From Pseudozyma flocculosa PF-1 (taxonomy: Eukaryota; Basidiomycota; Ustilaginomycetes; Ustilaginales; Ustilaginaceae), in the NCBI RefSeq assembly GCF_000417875.1, contig NW_006920870.1, positions 308,115 to 372,114 on the forward strand: a DNA stretch of 64,000 nucleotides, written 5' to 3'. This document shows, one piece after another, positions 44,822 to 53,911 of this stretch. The notes beneath the pieces were generated by a model that saw only the letters and a list, made by a program, of their open reading frames with translations, ran no database searches and was not told where the DNA came from. A program made the position numbers and the translations under genes. The stretch's first letter is position 1. Every line of letters starts with the position of its first letter.

Positions 44822-45922
44822 ATGATCAAGACGCTCGATCTCAAACGCCGCTTCTCTCTACGTAGCAGCACCTCGCTGCGGCGGCCAGGCCGTCCAAAGA
44901 CGGCGCAGGACTCGACGGAATCGTCGATCGCCAGCAGCCAGGACAGTGTGGGCCCCTCGTTTGCCGCGACGGGCATCGCCGCTGTGTTTGCCGTGCCGCC
45001 CACGGGGCTGCCGCGCAGGTTCCGCCGCCACTCGACATCGACGCGACACACGCCAGACCGTTTCACCCTGGGCGAGGTCGAGGAGGTCGCCCCGTCAGAG
45101 GGCGCCGAAGCTGCTTCGAGCGCCGCCACGCGACCAGTCGCCGTACACGTCTACCCGGACGGCGCCCGGTGCACCCACCCGTTCCGGGATCTGCAGGATC
45201 CTACCAGCCCACACAAGGTGCCCTCGCTGGGACTGCGCTATCGCCTCGAGGAGGGGCCGGCATTGAGCGACGAGGAAGAGGAGCGGCTCAGGGACGACTT
45301 GACCCGCCAGATCATGCACCAGCAACCCGACGCCTACCGCCCGCAGTACGCCTTCCACTCCTCGCTCGACGGCAGGCGCCACGTCGACCTCATCTTCCCG
45401 CGCCCCTCGGCATTCGAGCAGGCACGCAAGCTCGTCCTGACGCACCACGACCGTCCCCTACCCCTCGTCGCGACCGGATCGCCCCTGTCCAAGTACCTGC
45501 ACGTCCTCAAGCTGACCAACCTGACGGGCTTCTGCCAGTACAGCACCCTCTTTGCCGTCCTAACGGCTTCGCTGGAACCCTACTTCAGGATCGACCACAT
45601 GTGGGGCATGTACCAGCTTCGCAGCCGCGACAACCGCCGCGAGTTCGACGGCCAGGTCACCATCCTCGGCCACTACCAGCATGGGTGTGGGCCCAGGAAC
45701 CTGCCCGGCTGGATCAACTACCAGTCGGTCGACTGCAAGCTCTGGTACGACGGCCGGCCGGACTGGTGCACCTACTGCAAGATTCGCGGGCCCGCTCGGC
45801 CTCACCTCAACAGCGAGTGCACCCAGAGGCTCCTGTGTACCGTCTGCAACGAGTGGGGCCACCCGCCGACCAAGTGCGTCCTCGTCGCTGCCTCGACCAA
45901 CGCGCCAGAGTCGAGGCGATGA
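44822..45922 (+). CDS. Zinc-knuckle protein 1 of a local paralogue cluster (Gag/ORF1-like)
   Basis: Function unknown; predicted nucleic-acid binder. Intronless, 366 aa. A basic Ser/Arg-rich N-terminus (MIKTLDLKRRFSLRSSTSLR) is followed by a folded core (about 130-310) containing RHVDLIFPRPSAFEQARKLV and LHVLKLTNLTGF, then LPGWINYQSVDCKLWYDGRP, then two adjacent zinc knuckles at 316-352: CX2CX8HX4C (CTYC...H...C, lengthened loop) and canonical CX2CX4HX4C (CTVCNEWGHPPTKC). The same core and double knuckle appear in the two neighbouring minus-strand genes, so the three are paralogues. This copy has the shortest N-terminus. RRM-like fold plus C-terminal knuckles resembles LINE ORF1 or Gag proteins, but no polymerase lies nearby. 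It is convergent with gene 2 (249 bp apart). Confidence 0.8.
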   Translation: MIKTLDLKRRFSLRSSTSLRRPGRPKTAQDSTESSIASSQDSVGPSFAATGIAAVFAVPPTGLPRRFRRHSTSTRHTPDRFTLGEVEEVAPSEGAEAASSAATRPVAVHVYPDGARCTHPFRDLQDPTSPHKVPSLGLRYRLEEGPALSDEEEERLRDDLTRQIMHQQPDAYRPQYAFHSSLDGRRHVDLIFPRPSAFEQARKLVLTHHDRPLPLVATGSPLSKYLHVLKLTNLTGFCQYSTLFAVLTASLEPYFRIDHMWGMYQLRSRDNRREFDGQVTILGHYQHGCGPRNLPGWINYQSVDCKLWYDGRPDWCTYCKIRGPARPHLNSECTQRLLCTVCNEWGHPPTKCVLVAASTNAPESRR

Positions 45923-46171
45923 AGATGCGCATGGGCTCGGCCTCCTATCCACTGTACCCATACCTCATGGCATCCATAGATACCTCCATATCCCCGCCGC
46001 GCATTGTGCAACATCTCCATCGCTTCGTCGTCCTGAACCTCGACCGTCTGTCCGCCTGGTCAGGGCCATCGCCGGCGATCCCCTCCTGCTGAAAACAAGT
46101 CTGCATCTCGCCTTTTTAACGTCTCTGCATCCGCGTGGCCGTCTCTGCCCTCTCGGGTTGTGCTGCGTACG

Positions 46172-47680
46172 CTACATCCCGTAGAAACTGTCATAGAACT
46201 TCTTGGCCTGGATGGCGAGGGGATGCGAGTCGCAATCAAGGCGCTTGTGTCCTCGCCCGCCGCAGTGCGGGCAGGTCTGCCAGGTACACGCGTCGATGGT
46301 GTGCGGGTCTCGCTCGAGGCGGCATTGCGAGCAGAGGTTGGGACGGCCGAGGAAGCCGAGGCGGTGGTCGAATCCGCGGTACTGCAGCCAGCCAGGCAGC
46401 GAGAACGGTCCGTGGTGTCCCCGGAAGGTCGCCAGGATGGTAAACGTGCCCCTGAACGCGACGGTCCCGTCCGCTCGTCGCAGGCAGTCCGCCCAGATGT
46501 CGTTGAGGGTCAGGTAGGGACCAAGTCCGGACTGGAAGGACTGCAGGAAGGAAGGCAGGTCAGTTGTCGGGGGGAGATCACGCAGGGTGAGGACGGTAGT
46601 GCCTCGACCGAGGGGCCGGCACGAAGCGACCAGCTGCAGGGGCACGCTGTCGTAGACCAGGGTGAAGCGACGGGCCTTTGTCCATGCCTCGAGCGAGCGG
46701 TAGAAGACATCGACGACGCGATCCGGACCCGAGATCATTGGGAAGGTGAAGGACAGGTGGTCGACATCGACGCCGTGCTCGGCGGCTTGCTTCTTGATCT
46801 GCTGCAGGAATGTACGCTCGGCCGCTCTGCGTTCCTCTCTGCCTTGAGCGCCGAACGACGTGAACTCGTAGCGATGGCAGCCCTGCGGGACTGGGTAGGC
46901 GCGATCCGGCGTGGGCAGGTCGGCGAAGCTGATCAGCGTCTCGGGCGTTGGCCAGATGTGGTTGATGAACTCGACGCCCTCGTCTCTGTCGACGGGACCA
47001 GCAGACGTGGCTTGTTTGCCGGCAATGGTCATCGCTTGCTTGTCAGCACCAGTCGTAGACTTGGGCCGAGAGGCAGGCTGCTTGTCGACGTTCGCCATGG
47101 GCTTGGCCGGGCTAGAGGCCTTGTCGACCGCGACCGGCGCAGTCTTGATGGGCCTCGAGGGAGATGCCAGGGACGTCGCTCGGGGGGCCGAGAGCATCGA
47201 TGGCTTCAACTCGAACGTAAAGGGAGAGCTCGGGACTGTCGACTTGGATGCTCCGGCCCAGGCGGCAGTCACCGATGGGGCCTTTCCCTTGGACGCCTCT
47301 GGTCCTTTGACGCTGGCCGAGGGGGTTGCTGGGTCTGAAGCCATGTTCGCGGCGGGCTTGACTACAGCAGGAGAGGCATGAGCGCCTGCGCCAACGCACG
47401 CTTTCTTGGCCTGCGGGGGGAGGTCTGATGGAGCAGGCTTGTCTCCGCTCGTGGCTGTGCACGCTTTGGCTCCTGCGGACGTCTGCGTCTGAATAGGGGC
47501 TGCTGCGGCCTTGACGTCGGCCGAGCCTTCGCCTTTCGCGGACTCTCCAGCGGACGGTGTACCCGATGCTCCTGGCTCGCGCGGGCTGGGCTGGGCCGTA
47601 GGATGCTTCGGCGTCGAGGCCTTATCGAGGACGGCAGCGCTGCCTTTGCCGGGGTCCTTCTCGTCGATGGTGGATGACAT
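46172..47680 (-). CDS. Zinc-knuckle protein 2 of the paralogue cluster
   Basis: Function unknown. Intronless, 502 aa. The frame is open to 48091, but I start at the ATG at 47680 (MSSTIDEKDPGKGS) because a TATA box lies 84-89 bp upstream and the frame beyond it has no protein character. Residues 1-230 are low-complexity Ala/Pro/Ser/Lys. The core (about 235-445) contains FINHIWPTPETLISFADLP, the pair LVASCRPLGRGTTVLTLRDLP, and FSLPGWLQYRGFDHRLGFLG. The double knuckle is at 450-483: CX2CX6HX4C (CSQCRLERDPHTIDAC) then CX2CX4HX4C (CPHCGGRGHKRLDC). It is closer to gene 3 than to gene 1. Confidence 0.8.
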   Translation of the reverse strand: MSSTIDEKDPGKGSAAVLDKASTPKHPTAQPSPREPGASGTPSAGESAKGEGSADVKAAAAPIQTQTSAGAKACTATSGDKPAPSDLPPQAKKACVGAGAHASPAVVKPAANMASDPATPSASVKGPEASKGKAPSVTAAWAGASKSTVPSSPFTFELKPSMLSAPRATSLASPSRPIKTAPVAVDKASSPAKPMANVDKQPASRPKSTTGADKQAMTIAGKQATSAGPVDRDEGVEFINHIWPTPETLISFADLPTPDRAYPVPQGCHRYEFTSFGAQGREERRAAERTFLQQIKKQAAEHGVDVDHLSFTFPMISGPDRVVDVFYRSLEAWTKARRFTLVYDSVPLQLVASCRPLGRGTTVLTLRDLPPTTDLPSFLQSFQSGLGPYLTLNDIWADCLRRADGTVAFRGTFTILATFRGHHGPFSLPGWLQYRGFDHRLGFLGRPNLCSQCRLERDPHTIDACTWQTCPHCGGRGHKRLDCDSHPLAIQAKKFYDSFYGM

Positions 47681-48372
47681 CGTCGGAAGTCGGTGCTGGC
47701 GCGAAGATGGTGGGAAAGCGGGAGGGGCTGGCCGGAACGAGCTCAGCAGCAAGGTATGCTGCATATATAGCCTAATCAGCGCACGGAAGATGGCTGGAGG
47801 GCGGGACAGAGCGGGGCAGGAGGTTTCTTCGTGGTGGTACAAGAACAAGAAAAAAAAAAGCAGGGGCCCCAAGGATGCAGTCTGGAGGGCGTGGGGGGGC
47901 CGAGCGCTGCGCCCCGACGTTCGTGAATGTATGCCGCGCAGCGATGCTGGCGCTGCAGGTGTGAACAAGCAAGCGGGCAGCCAGGCTTGGTCCGAGCCTT
48001 TGCCGATATGAGGCCCGAGCGTGGGTGGCCCGCTGCTGGCCTTTGTCGCCCTGCCCTCTCGACCGACGAGCAGTCGCAGCATGCACCACACACGGCATCA
48101 TCGATAAGCGTCTTGTTTTGATATCAAGCTTTATCGCTGCCACACGTTGAGCCCGACCCGGGCTCTCTACCAAGCCCTCGACTTCGTTTCCTCTTGCTCA
48201 GCGGCGATAGCAACACGGTAGGGCGAGGCTCAGTCTTGGCACGAACCCATAGCGGAGTAAGTGGTCCTGTTGAGGGTAGTTGGACACGTCAACCTCGGCG
48301 GCACCTTGGCCGAGACTGTCTTCATTCAATTGAGCGACATTGGAGTGCTTCTGCTCTGCTTCGACAACAGAA
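47681..48372. promoter_or_regulatory. Promoter of zinc-knuckle gene 2 and 3' region of gene 3
   Basis: 692 bp. The gene 2 TATA box lies at 47764-47769. An A-run (about 47850-47860) and a few GC-driven frames are visible, with nothing further supportable. Confidence 0.5.
47764..47769 (-). promoter_or_regulatory. TATA box of zinc-knuckle gene 2
   Basis: TATATA (in GCTATATATGC on the minus strand), 84-89 bp upstream of the ATG at 47680. Confidence 0.65.
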
Positions 48373-49788
48373 TCACGACCGTTCGCCTTCACCCTCCGCT
48401 CGCGCTACGCCTCCAGAGCCCTCGATGGCCAGCCTCGTCCGCTTCGGCTCTGGGAGCGAAAAGGTCGGGCGCTCGTCCTTGCACTCGACTCTTTTGTGGC
48501 CACGCTCGCCGCAGCGCCTGCAGCGCTGCCAGATGCAGTCGACATTGGTGTGCGGCTCGCGGCTGAGGCGACAGCTGCAGCAGAGGTCCGGCCGGTCGAT
48601 GAAGCTCAGGCGGTGTTCGAAGCCACGGTAGAGCAGCCAGCCGGGCAGCGAGAGGAAGTCGTGCTTGTCCTTGTACGTCGCCAGGATCGTGAGCTTGCGG
48701 CCAAGGGCGCAGCTGCCGTCAGAGTACCGCACGTACTTGGCCCAGATGCGGTCGACCGCCAGGTAAGTGCCGAGGGCCGATTGGAAGCACCTGAGGAAAG
48801 CCGCAAAGTCGGTCGTTGGCGGCAGACCATCGACGCTGAGCACCGTGGTTCGAAGCCCGAGCGGTCGACACGACGACACGAGCCACAACGCGGTGTCGTT
48901 AAACGTCAGACCAAAGTCACGACCTGCGGTCCACGACTCGAGGTCGCCGTACGTGATGTCGACGTAGGCCTCGTTGAATGTGGTCGGGAAGATGATTGCC
49001 GGCCTTCCGACATTGACGCCTTTCGCCGACGCCTGCCGCACAATCTGTCGGTGGAAGCTGCATCGCGCCCAGCCCTCCTCTTCCTCGTCAGCCGGAGGGT
49101 CGCAGGCGAAGCGGTAGCGATGCGTTGCCAGAGGAGTAGGGAAGGCATAGTTGAGTCGTGGAAGCTCCTCGAACGCGATGGACGTTTCTTGCGACGGCCA
49201 GATGGAATGATGGAAGGCATCGCCTTCTTCGAAGTCCGGGTAGGTCAGCGCAGCAGGCTTGACCACATCGGTGGCCACGCTTACATGGCCAGACTCCTTT
49301 GCCGTGCTTTCCTCGGCCCTCTTGGGAGCAGTACCGCCTGCGCCGACCTTGTCGACCTCGGCTTCTCCGGAGGAAGCCGAGACCTTGGTGGCTGGACTGT
49401 CAAGGGGGGTATCGGTGGTGCGCGTCGACGGGGCTGGGACGGTGGTCGTTTGATGCCCTCTTTCCTTTGCGCGCAGTGCGTCCTGAGTCGCAGGGCCGGC
49501 TGTGGCGACCTTTTGGGCCTTCGGTGACTGCGAGGGAGCCTGCTGAAGGCCGACGGAGTTGCTGCTATGCCTTGCCGCGCCAATCGCCGCGGGTTGGCAT
49601 GGGCTCGCCTGGGCGACTTGCGTGTAGCTGGGTGGCGGGGCCTTCTTCGGCTCGTGGCTGGCGTCGGAGCGATGGGGTGCAGCTGCTGGTAACGGCCTGA
49701 TCGGTCTGCCTTGCTTGTCGAAGTAGTACTCAACCGGGCGATTGGCAGAGGCAAATGGGCTCGCAGGTTGGCAATTCCAGGAAGACAT
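48373..49788 (-). CDS. Zinc-knuckle protein 3 of the paralogue cluster
   Basis: Function unknown. Intronless, 471 aa from the ATG at 49788 (MSSWNCQPASPFASANRP). The frame stays open to 50067, but a TATA box at 49864-49869 falls inside that extension, and the extension overlaps the end of gene 4, so the internal ATG is preferred. Low-complexity N-terminus (1-190), then the shared core: FHHSIWPSQETSIAFEELP, LVSSCRPLGLRTTVLSVDGLP, LSLPGWLLYRGFEHRLSFI. The double knuckle is at 403-436: CX2CX6HX4C (CCSCRLSREPHTNVDC) then CX2CX4HX4C (CRRCGERGHKRVEC). A 35-residue basic/Gly tail follows (PEPKRTRL could be a nuclear-localisation signal). Confidence 0.8.
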   Translation of the reverse strand: MSSWNCQPASPFASANRPVEYYFDKQGRPIRPLPAAAPHRSDASHEPKKAPPPSYTQVAQASPCQPAAIGAARHSSNSVGLQQAPSQSPKAQKVATAGPATQDALRAKERGHQTTTVPAPSTRTTDTPLDSPATKVSASSGEAEVDKVGAGGTAPKRAEESTAKESGHVSVATDVVKPAALTYPDFEEGDAFHHSIWPSQETSIAFEELPRLNYAFPTPLATHRYRFACDPPADEEEEGWARCSFHRQIVRQASAKGVNVGRPAIIFPTTFNEAYVDITYGDLESWTAGRDFGLTFNDTALWLVSSCRPLGLRTTVLSVDGLPPTTDFAAFLRCFQSALGTYLAVDRIWAKYVRYSDGSCALGRKLTILATYKDKHDFLSLPGWLLYRGFEHRLSFIDRPDLCCSCRLSREPHTNVDCIWQRCRRCGERGHKRVECKDERPTFSLPEPKRTRLAIEGSGGVARAEGEGERS

Positions 49789-49863
49789 GGTCGAAACAGG
49801 AGGTAGGGGGGGATGGTGGGTCGGGAAGCAAAGGGGGATCGGCAGACGACCCTTTAGGACCTT

Positions 49864-49869
49864 ATATAC
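49864..49869 (-). promoter_or_regulatory. TATA box of zinc-knuckle gene 3
   Basis: TATATAAGG read on the minus strand, centred about 78 bp upstream of the ATG at 49788. It lies within the 235-bp spacer between genes 3 and 4. Confidence 0.65.
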
Positions 49870-50023
49870 ACGACTCCTCGTCGTCATCTTCGCGGCCTTC
49901 CCCCACCTCGGTGATACGCCCATAAACATCGTGACAACGACCTTGCCTTTGTCCGATTGGGCAGCGGGGAACTTTCGAAAGTATTGAAAGAACACAGTCT
50001 GGTTGACACGCAAGGAACCGCAG

Positions 50024-52741
50024 TCAGCTTCTCGATAGAGACCACGCGGCCACGGCCTTGCGTCCAATGTGCTTGGACGGGTCGACTGCCAGGCTTCTCA
50101 GGTACGCCGGGGGCTCCCGGCACGCGTAGATGCCCTCCGTCGTGGCGTACGAGATCGCCTCGTCGACCAGGGTCTTTGCGCTAGAGGTATAGCCCGTCAG
50201 CAGCGGGCATCGGCTCCCGCCGCACGGAGACCGGCCTGCCCTGCGACACGTCGGGCAGCCGCCCCGATCAAGGCGGCTGGAGACACACTCGTCCGCGCTA
50301 TGGCCGATGCGGCCGCAGCGGTGGCAGTTGGGAGGTCTGTAGGCCGCGTGGTGGGGCTCAAGCATCGAGCTACGTAGTCGCCCCGGCGGCTCAGAGGTCA
50401 CCCATGTCGCCAGCTTGCCCCTCATCCTCCATGCTATCAGCGGATCCGGGTACGTGACCTTGACCTTGACGGTTCGGCCCAGATCGCCTTTAAAGCCGTC
50501 CTGGATGATCCGAGCTGCGTAGGCCGGCTTCTCCATAGGGACCCCGGCGAAGCCCAGCTGGATGCTGGTCGTGGTGGTGCGCTTTGATACCTCCACGGTC
50601 GCAGACAGATGGCTGAGGGGATGATGTGGTCCCTCGAGGCCAGGCACGGGGCAGAGGACAGGGTCCGAAAAGCCGACGAGGGCGATCCATCTGTCGACCA
50701 TGACCAGGGCCGTATAGAGGTGGGCGCTGTCGGAAAAGGTGATCTCGACCTCGTCCTTCGCGTCGCCAGGCTGCGGAGCCTCGCGATAGGCGATGCTGGC
50801 GATGTGGACGCCTTTGAACAGCTCGCCTGCGAGGTCGGCGCGGGCCTTCGGCGGAGTCATGGCCGTCGCCAGGCCCGAGAAGCTGATTGTGGGTCCTTGA
50901 CCACGCGGCCATTCCCCCCTTCCCCCGACGCGGATCGAGAGACCGGTGACGTGTCTTCCGAGCCGAGTCACCGACGAGGGACCAGGCGGAAGCATCTCGG
51001 GGTCCTCGACAGGCACCGCCGGGGGCTCCGGCTGCCTTGCGATCAGGTCGGCGTCGGTCAAAGGTGTCCACGCTTCGCCCCGCGGTTCCCTGGGGAAGAG
51101 GAGACCTGGCCTGCTCCTCAAGCGGTCCAGGTCCTGCTTGAACGCCCAACCGACGGGGCGCACACCCTCAGCCGCCCGATCGGCGATGAAGGCGGCGTCG
51201 TAGCTGCGCCCCGTGAATGCCCGGAAGATGCCAGCTTCTGATGAAAAGCCCGCCACGGGTTTAGGGTAGAGCTTCTGAAAGCGTCCCGTCCAGAATTTGC
51301 TAGAGACCGCTTGGCCCCGGAGCTCCGACACGGCCTGGTTGATGAACGGTACCCACTCAAGGAAGCGAGAGCGCTCAAGCGCCAGCCGCAGGTCCGGGTC
51401 GATCGATTCGTCAAGGTGGCGGATAAAGTCGATGACCATGCGCAGAGCGTCTTCTACGGCCGACTTGTAGTCGCTGCTGAGCGCACCGTCGCGCCTGACG
51501 CCCTCGACGGCGTTGCCGATGCGAGTGACAAAGGTCGGAGCCGACATCGGGACGGTCTTGGTAGCCCGGGCGAGCTTGTCGGCTAGCACTTGATTGGCGC
51601 CGACGTCCCCCTTGGCAGCTTTGATGGGGTCCGTGTGTTTGCGCAGCCATCGGAGAGCCTTGCCCTTGAGCCAGTATTCGCCGTGGTTGCCAAAGATGGG
51701 CGGGTAAAGGGCGGATTTGCCCTGCAGCGCAAGGATGAAGTGCTTCTTGGCGACCTCGAAGATGGGGCGACCGCAGTCTTGGGCCGCTCGCGAGGCGAGC
51801 AGCGTGTCCCTGTCCCTCATCACTCTGGCATCGAGGTCGGCAGCCTTGTCGAAGGCACGGCGATCGGGAGCCTCCTCCATGTGGGAAGCGACACGATAGG
51901 GTTTGTTGTCGACGTGGTAGAAGGGGCGTTGGAAAGAGGCTGCCTCGACGTCGTCGCTGCCATCATCGCTGAAATCGTCGCCGCTCTCGTCGTCGTTCTC
52001 CTCGTCTTCGTCGACCTCATCGTCGTCGAACGACTCTTCGGTCTTAGTGCTAAACTCGACGTGTTTCTTGTCGTCGTCGTCGTCGTCGTCGTCACTGCTG
52101 TCGTCGACGAACGATTCTATGATCTCACTGCCAGAATCGGTGGCGCATCCGCCGCGGCAAATGACGACTGTGGGATCCGGCGTGCCAGCGTCGGAGGAGC
52201 CGTCCAGGTCGATGGGGCACTCGTAGCTCCCAATGACGATGACTCTTGGCGGAGGCTCCGGCGGATCGCTGCTGATGACGATGATCGAGCTGCTAGGGCT
52301 CTCTCGTCGGGTGCTGTACGTTGCCCCGGCGTACCGACGAGGCGGACTGTAGAGTCTCGTGCGGCCGAAGCTTCTCGGGGGGCGCTCGGTTTGGGGCTTG
52401 AGCCGTTTGCGACGATCTTCAGATGTGGAAGGCTGCTCCAGATGTTGATCTTCCGGGGAATCTGCGGGCCTCTTGCCCCTGGCCCGCTGCAAGGTCGCGT
52501 CGCTCGTCTCGTCTTCAGACTCCGGCTCTGATCCGAACACGTCGGTCAGAGCACTCTGCACGGAATCGTCCCCATCACGACGGGCCAGGATGCGCTCGAC
52601 TTCGGCCTCCTCGAGAACACGCCGGGGCGTCTCGAGTCCGTCTTCGTCTCGTTCGAAAGAGCCGTCGATGTCGGCACGGTGCTCGGCCCCTTGATCGAGG
52701 AACAGAGCCGTGCGGTCGGGGCTACGGGGTTGGGAAGACAT
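50024..52741 (-). CDS. Large Gag-like protein with C-terminal zinc knuckle (cluster gene 4)
   Basis: Function unknown. Intronless, 905 aa, ATG at 52741. Residues 1-280 are charged and disordered with an Asp run (encoded about 52065-52100) and an acidic block (SFDDDEVDEDEENDDESGDD). Residues about 290-480 look helical (FDKAADLDARVMRDRDTLLA; DYKSAVEDALRMVIDFIRHL), like a Gag-type assembly domain. A second folded part (about 600-800) ends in PPGRLRSSMLEPHHAAYRPP, then a canonical knuckle CHRCGRIGHSADEC at 806-819 and an additional Cys-rich motif CPTC...C...C up to 845. It lacks the double knuckle and core of genes 1-3, so common descent is uncertain; it shares their intronless state, orientation (with 2 and 3), TATA-like spacing and knuckle. 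No protease, reverse transcriptase or integrase follows. Confidence 0.78.
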   Translation of the reverse strand: MSSQPRSPDRTALFLDQGAEHRADIDGSFERDEDGLETPRRVLEEAEVERILARRDGDDSVQSALTDVFGSEPESEDETSDATLQRARGKRPADSPEDQHLEQPSTSEDRRKRLKPQTERPPRSFGRTRLYSPPRRYAGATYSTRRESPSSSIIVISSDPPEPPPRVIVIGSYECPIDLDGSSDAGTPDPTVVICRGGCATDSGSEIIESFVDDSSDDDDDDDDKKHVEFSTKTEESFDDDEVDEDEENDDESGDDFSDDGSDDVEAASFQRPFYHVDNKPYRVASHMEEAPDRRAFDKAADLDARVMRDRDTLLASRAAQDCGRPIFEVAKKHFILALQGKSALYPPIFGNHGEYWLKGKALRWLRKHTDPIKAAKGDVGANQVLADKLARATKTVPMSAPTFVTRIGNAVEGVRRDGALSSDYKSAVEDALRMVIDFIRHLDESIDPDLRLALERSRFLEWVPFINQAVSELRGQAVSSKFWTGRFQKLYPKPVAGFSSEAGIFRAFTGRSYDAAFIADRAAEGVRPVGWAFKQDLDRLRSRPGLLFPREPRGEAWTPLTDADLIARQPEPPAVPVEDPEMLPPGPSSVTRLGRHVTGLSIRVGGRGEWPRGQGPTISFSGLATAMTPPKARADLAGELFKGVHIASIAYREAPQPGDAKDEVEITFSDSAHLYTALVMVDRWIALVGFSDPVLCPVPGLEGPHHPLSHLSATVEVSKRTTTTSIQLGFAGVPMEKPAYAARIIQDGFKGDLGRTVKVKVTYPDPLIAWRMRGKLATWVTSEPPGRLRSSMLEPHHAAYRPPNCHRCGRIGHSADECVSSRLDRGGCPTCRRAGRSPCGGSRCPLLTGYTSSAKTLVDEAISYATTEGIYACREPPAYLRSLAVDPSKHIGRKAVAAWSLSRS

Positions 52742-53113
52742 GACGTAGACGTGGTCAGGATAGAGATGGTGAGGGTCGAAGGGACAGGCTTGACGACGAT
52801 TGTTCCGCTCTACTTAAACCTTTGCAAATCTCCCGGCCGCAGTGGCAAGCGAGGGGAGGCTTGGACAACCTGTCAATCCGCTCATCGAGTACATGTCGAC
52901 AAGCTCGTCACGGGAGGCAGCCCATCTCTTGGACCGTTCACGCTCTCCCGGGCTGGCCGTCAAGCTGCTGTTACGTCGCTCGTTGAAGGGCCCGACCGTC
53001 GTTTCGGAAAGTAAAGGCAAGGTCTCGAGTTCCGTTCCATAAAGGCAGAGGTACATACAAATCGCTGCAAACGATGGCGGCAGAGAAGGGATCCGAGCGT
53101 CGCTATGCTTGCG
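52742..53113. promoter_or_regulatory. Promoter of cluster gene 4
   Basis: 372 bp between the gene 4 ATG and the stop of the next minus-strand gene. A TATA-like TTTAAG on the minus strand lies at 52813-52818, 72-77 bp before the ATG. Nothing else is supportable. Confidence 0.5.
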
Positions 53114-53656
53114 CTATGCCTTCTTTTTGGCATCGCCGCTCCCTCCGCCGAACTTGAATGCGTCCCTGTGCTTGGAGATTCTATCGGCGGAGTTGGCGAA
53201 GCTCTTTTGGGTCTTGTCCTGGTGCGCAGGCATTGGTTGACGTAGCGGAGCGGACGGATGGCAGATGGGGGAGAGGGGTCGTTCAGCGGACGAGAGCGAC
53301 GAGGGTCGTGACCGGGGGAGACAAAGGCGGCGCGCGGACTCACGATGTACTCCTGCTGCGACATTGCTCTGCGGTCCGACTTGACCGAGAGGCCGGACGA
53401 GGAGAGGTTGATGCCGCGTTTCTGCAGCGTCCCGACGCAAAGACAAGGATGGATGAGAGCGATGACAGGTGAGCGACGAGAGCGTCGACAGGCGACGACG
53501 ACGGCGTCTGTGCGACGGGCGGATGCGCACCTTGAGCGCCTCCTGGCTGTCCTTGAAGCTGCGGCCGCCCTCTTGCCCTGGCTTGAGGGCGTAGACGAGG
53601 CCCGCGACGATGGCGAGCACGACGACGAGGAAGATGTAATCGGCAGTGGATGCCAT
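53114..53656 (-). CDS. Small single-pass membrane protein, uncharacterised
   Basis: I do not recognise the family. Three exons: 53656-53531, 53421-53344 and 53218-53114, giving 102 aa with every junction in phase 0 (donors GTGCGC and GTGAGT). The protein starts MASTADYIFLVVVLAIVAGL, a single membrane helix at about 6-24, followed by a basic cytosolic-type tail: KPGQEGGRSFKDSQEALK (exon 1), KRGINLSSSGLSVKSDRRAM (exon 2) and a Lys-rich end GGGSGDAKKKA (exon 3). The ordered splice sites, hydrophobic N-terminus and uninterrupted frame make it a real gene. A signal-anchor protein of the ER or another organelle is plausible. Yeast genome annotation would easily miss it. Confidence 0.78.
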   Translation of the reverse strand: MASTADYIFLVVVLAIVAGLVYALKPGQEGGRSFKDSQEALKVRIRPSHRRRRRRLSTLSSLTCHRSHPSLSLRRDAAETRHQPLLVRPLGQVGPQSNVAAGVHRESARRLCLPRSRPSSLSSAERPLSPICHPSAPLRQPMPAHQDKTQKSFANSADRISKHRDAFKFGGGSGDAKKKA

Positions 53657-53879
53657 CGTGTTTCTCTCCGTCTGTCGGTGGGTCGAACGATGTCGTTGGG
53701 GTAAGCCTTCTGGCAAGGTGGATCGAGCGGTCGTGGTGGGACAGGTAAGGCGGGCCGGAAGCTTTTTGGCGGTGTGCGCATGCACAAAGCGCGGGCGTGC
53801 AGACGGCGTTCCGGCGGTCCAAGCGCAGCGCTGCGGGCGCTTCGTCTGTCTGCCTGTCCGCCTGTCCGGCTGTCCTCCT

Positions 53880-53911
<32 letters not shown>

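Noticed and set aside
49789..50067. N-terminal extension of zinc-knuckle gene 3 into the end of gene 4
   Set aside because: It would place the TATA box inside the coding region and overlap gene 4; the ATG at 49788 has the same TATA spacing as gene 2.
44822..52741. Cluster as an intact retrotransposon
   Set aside because: No reverse transcriptase, RNase H, integrase or protease motifs and no long terminal repeats are visible; the genes face different directions and have separate promoters.
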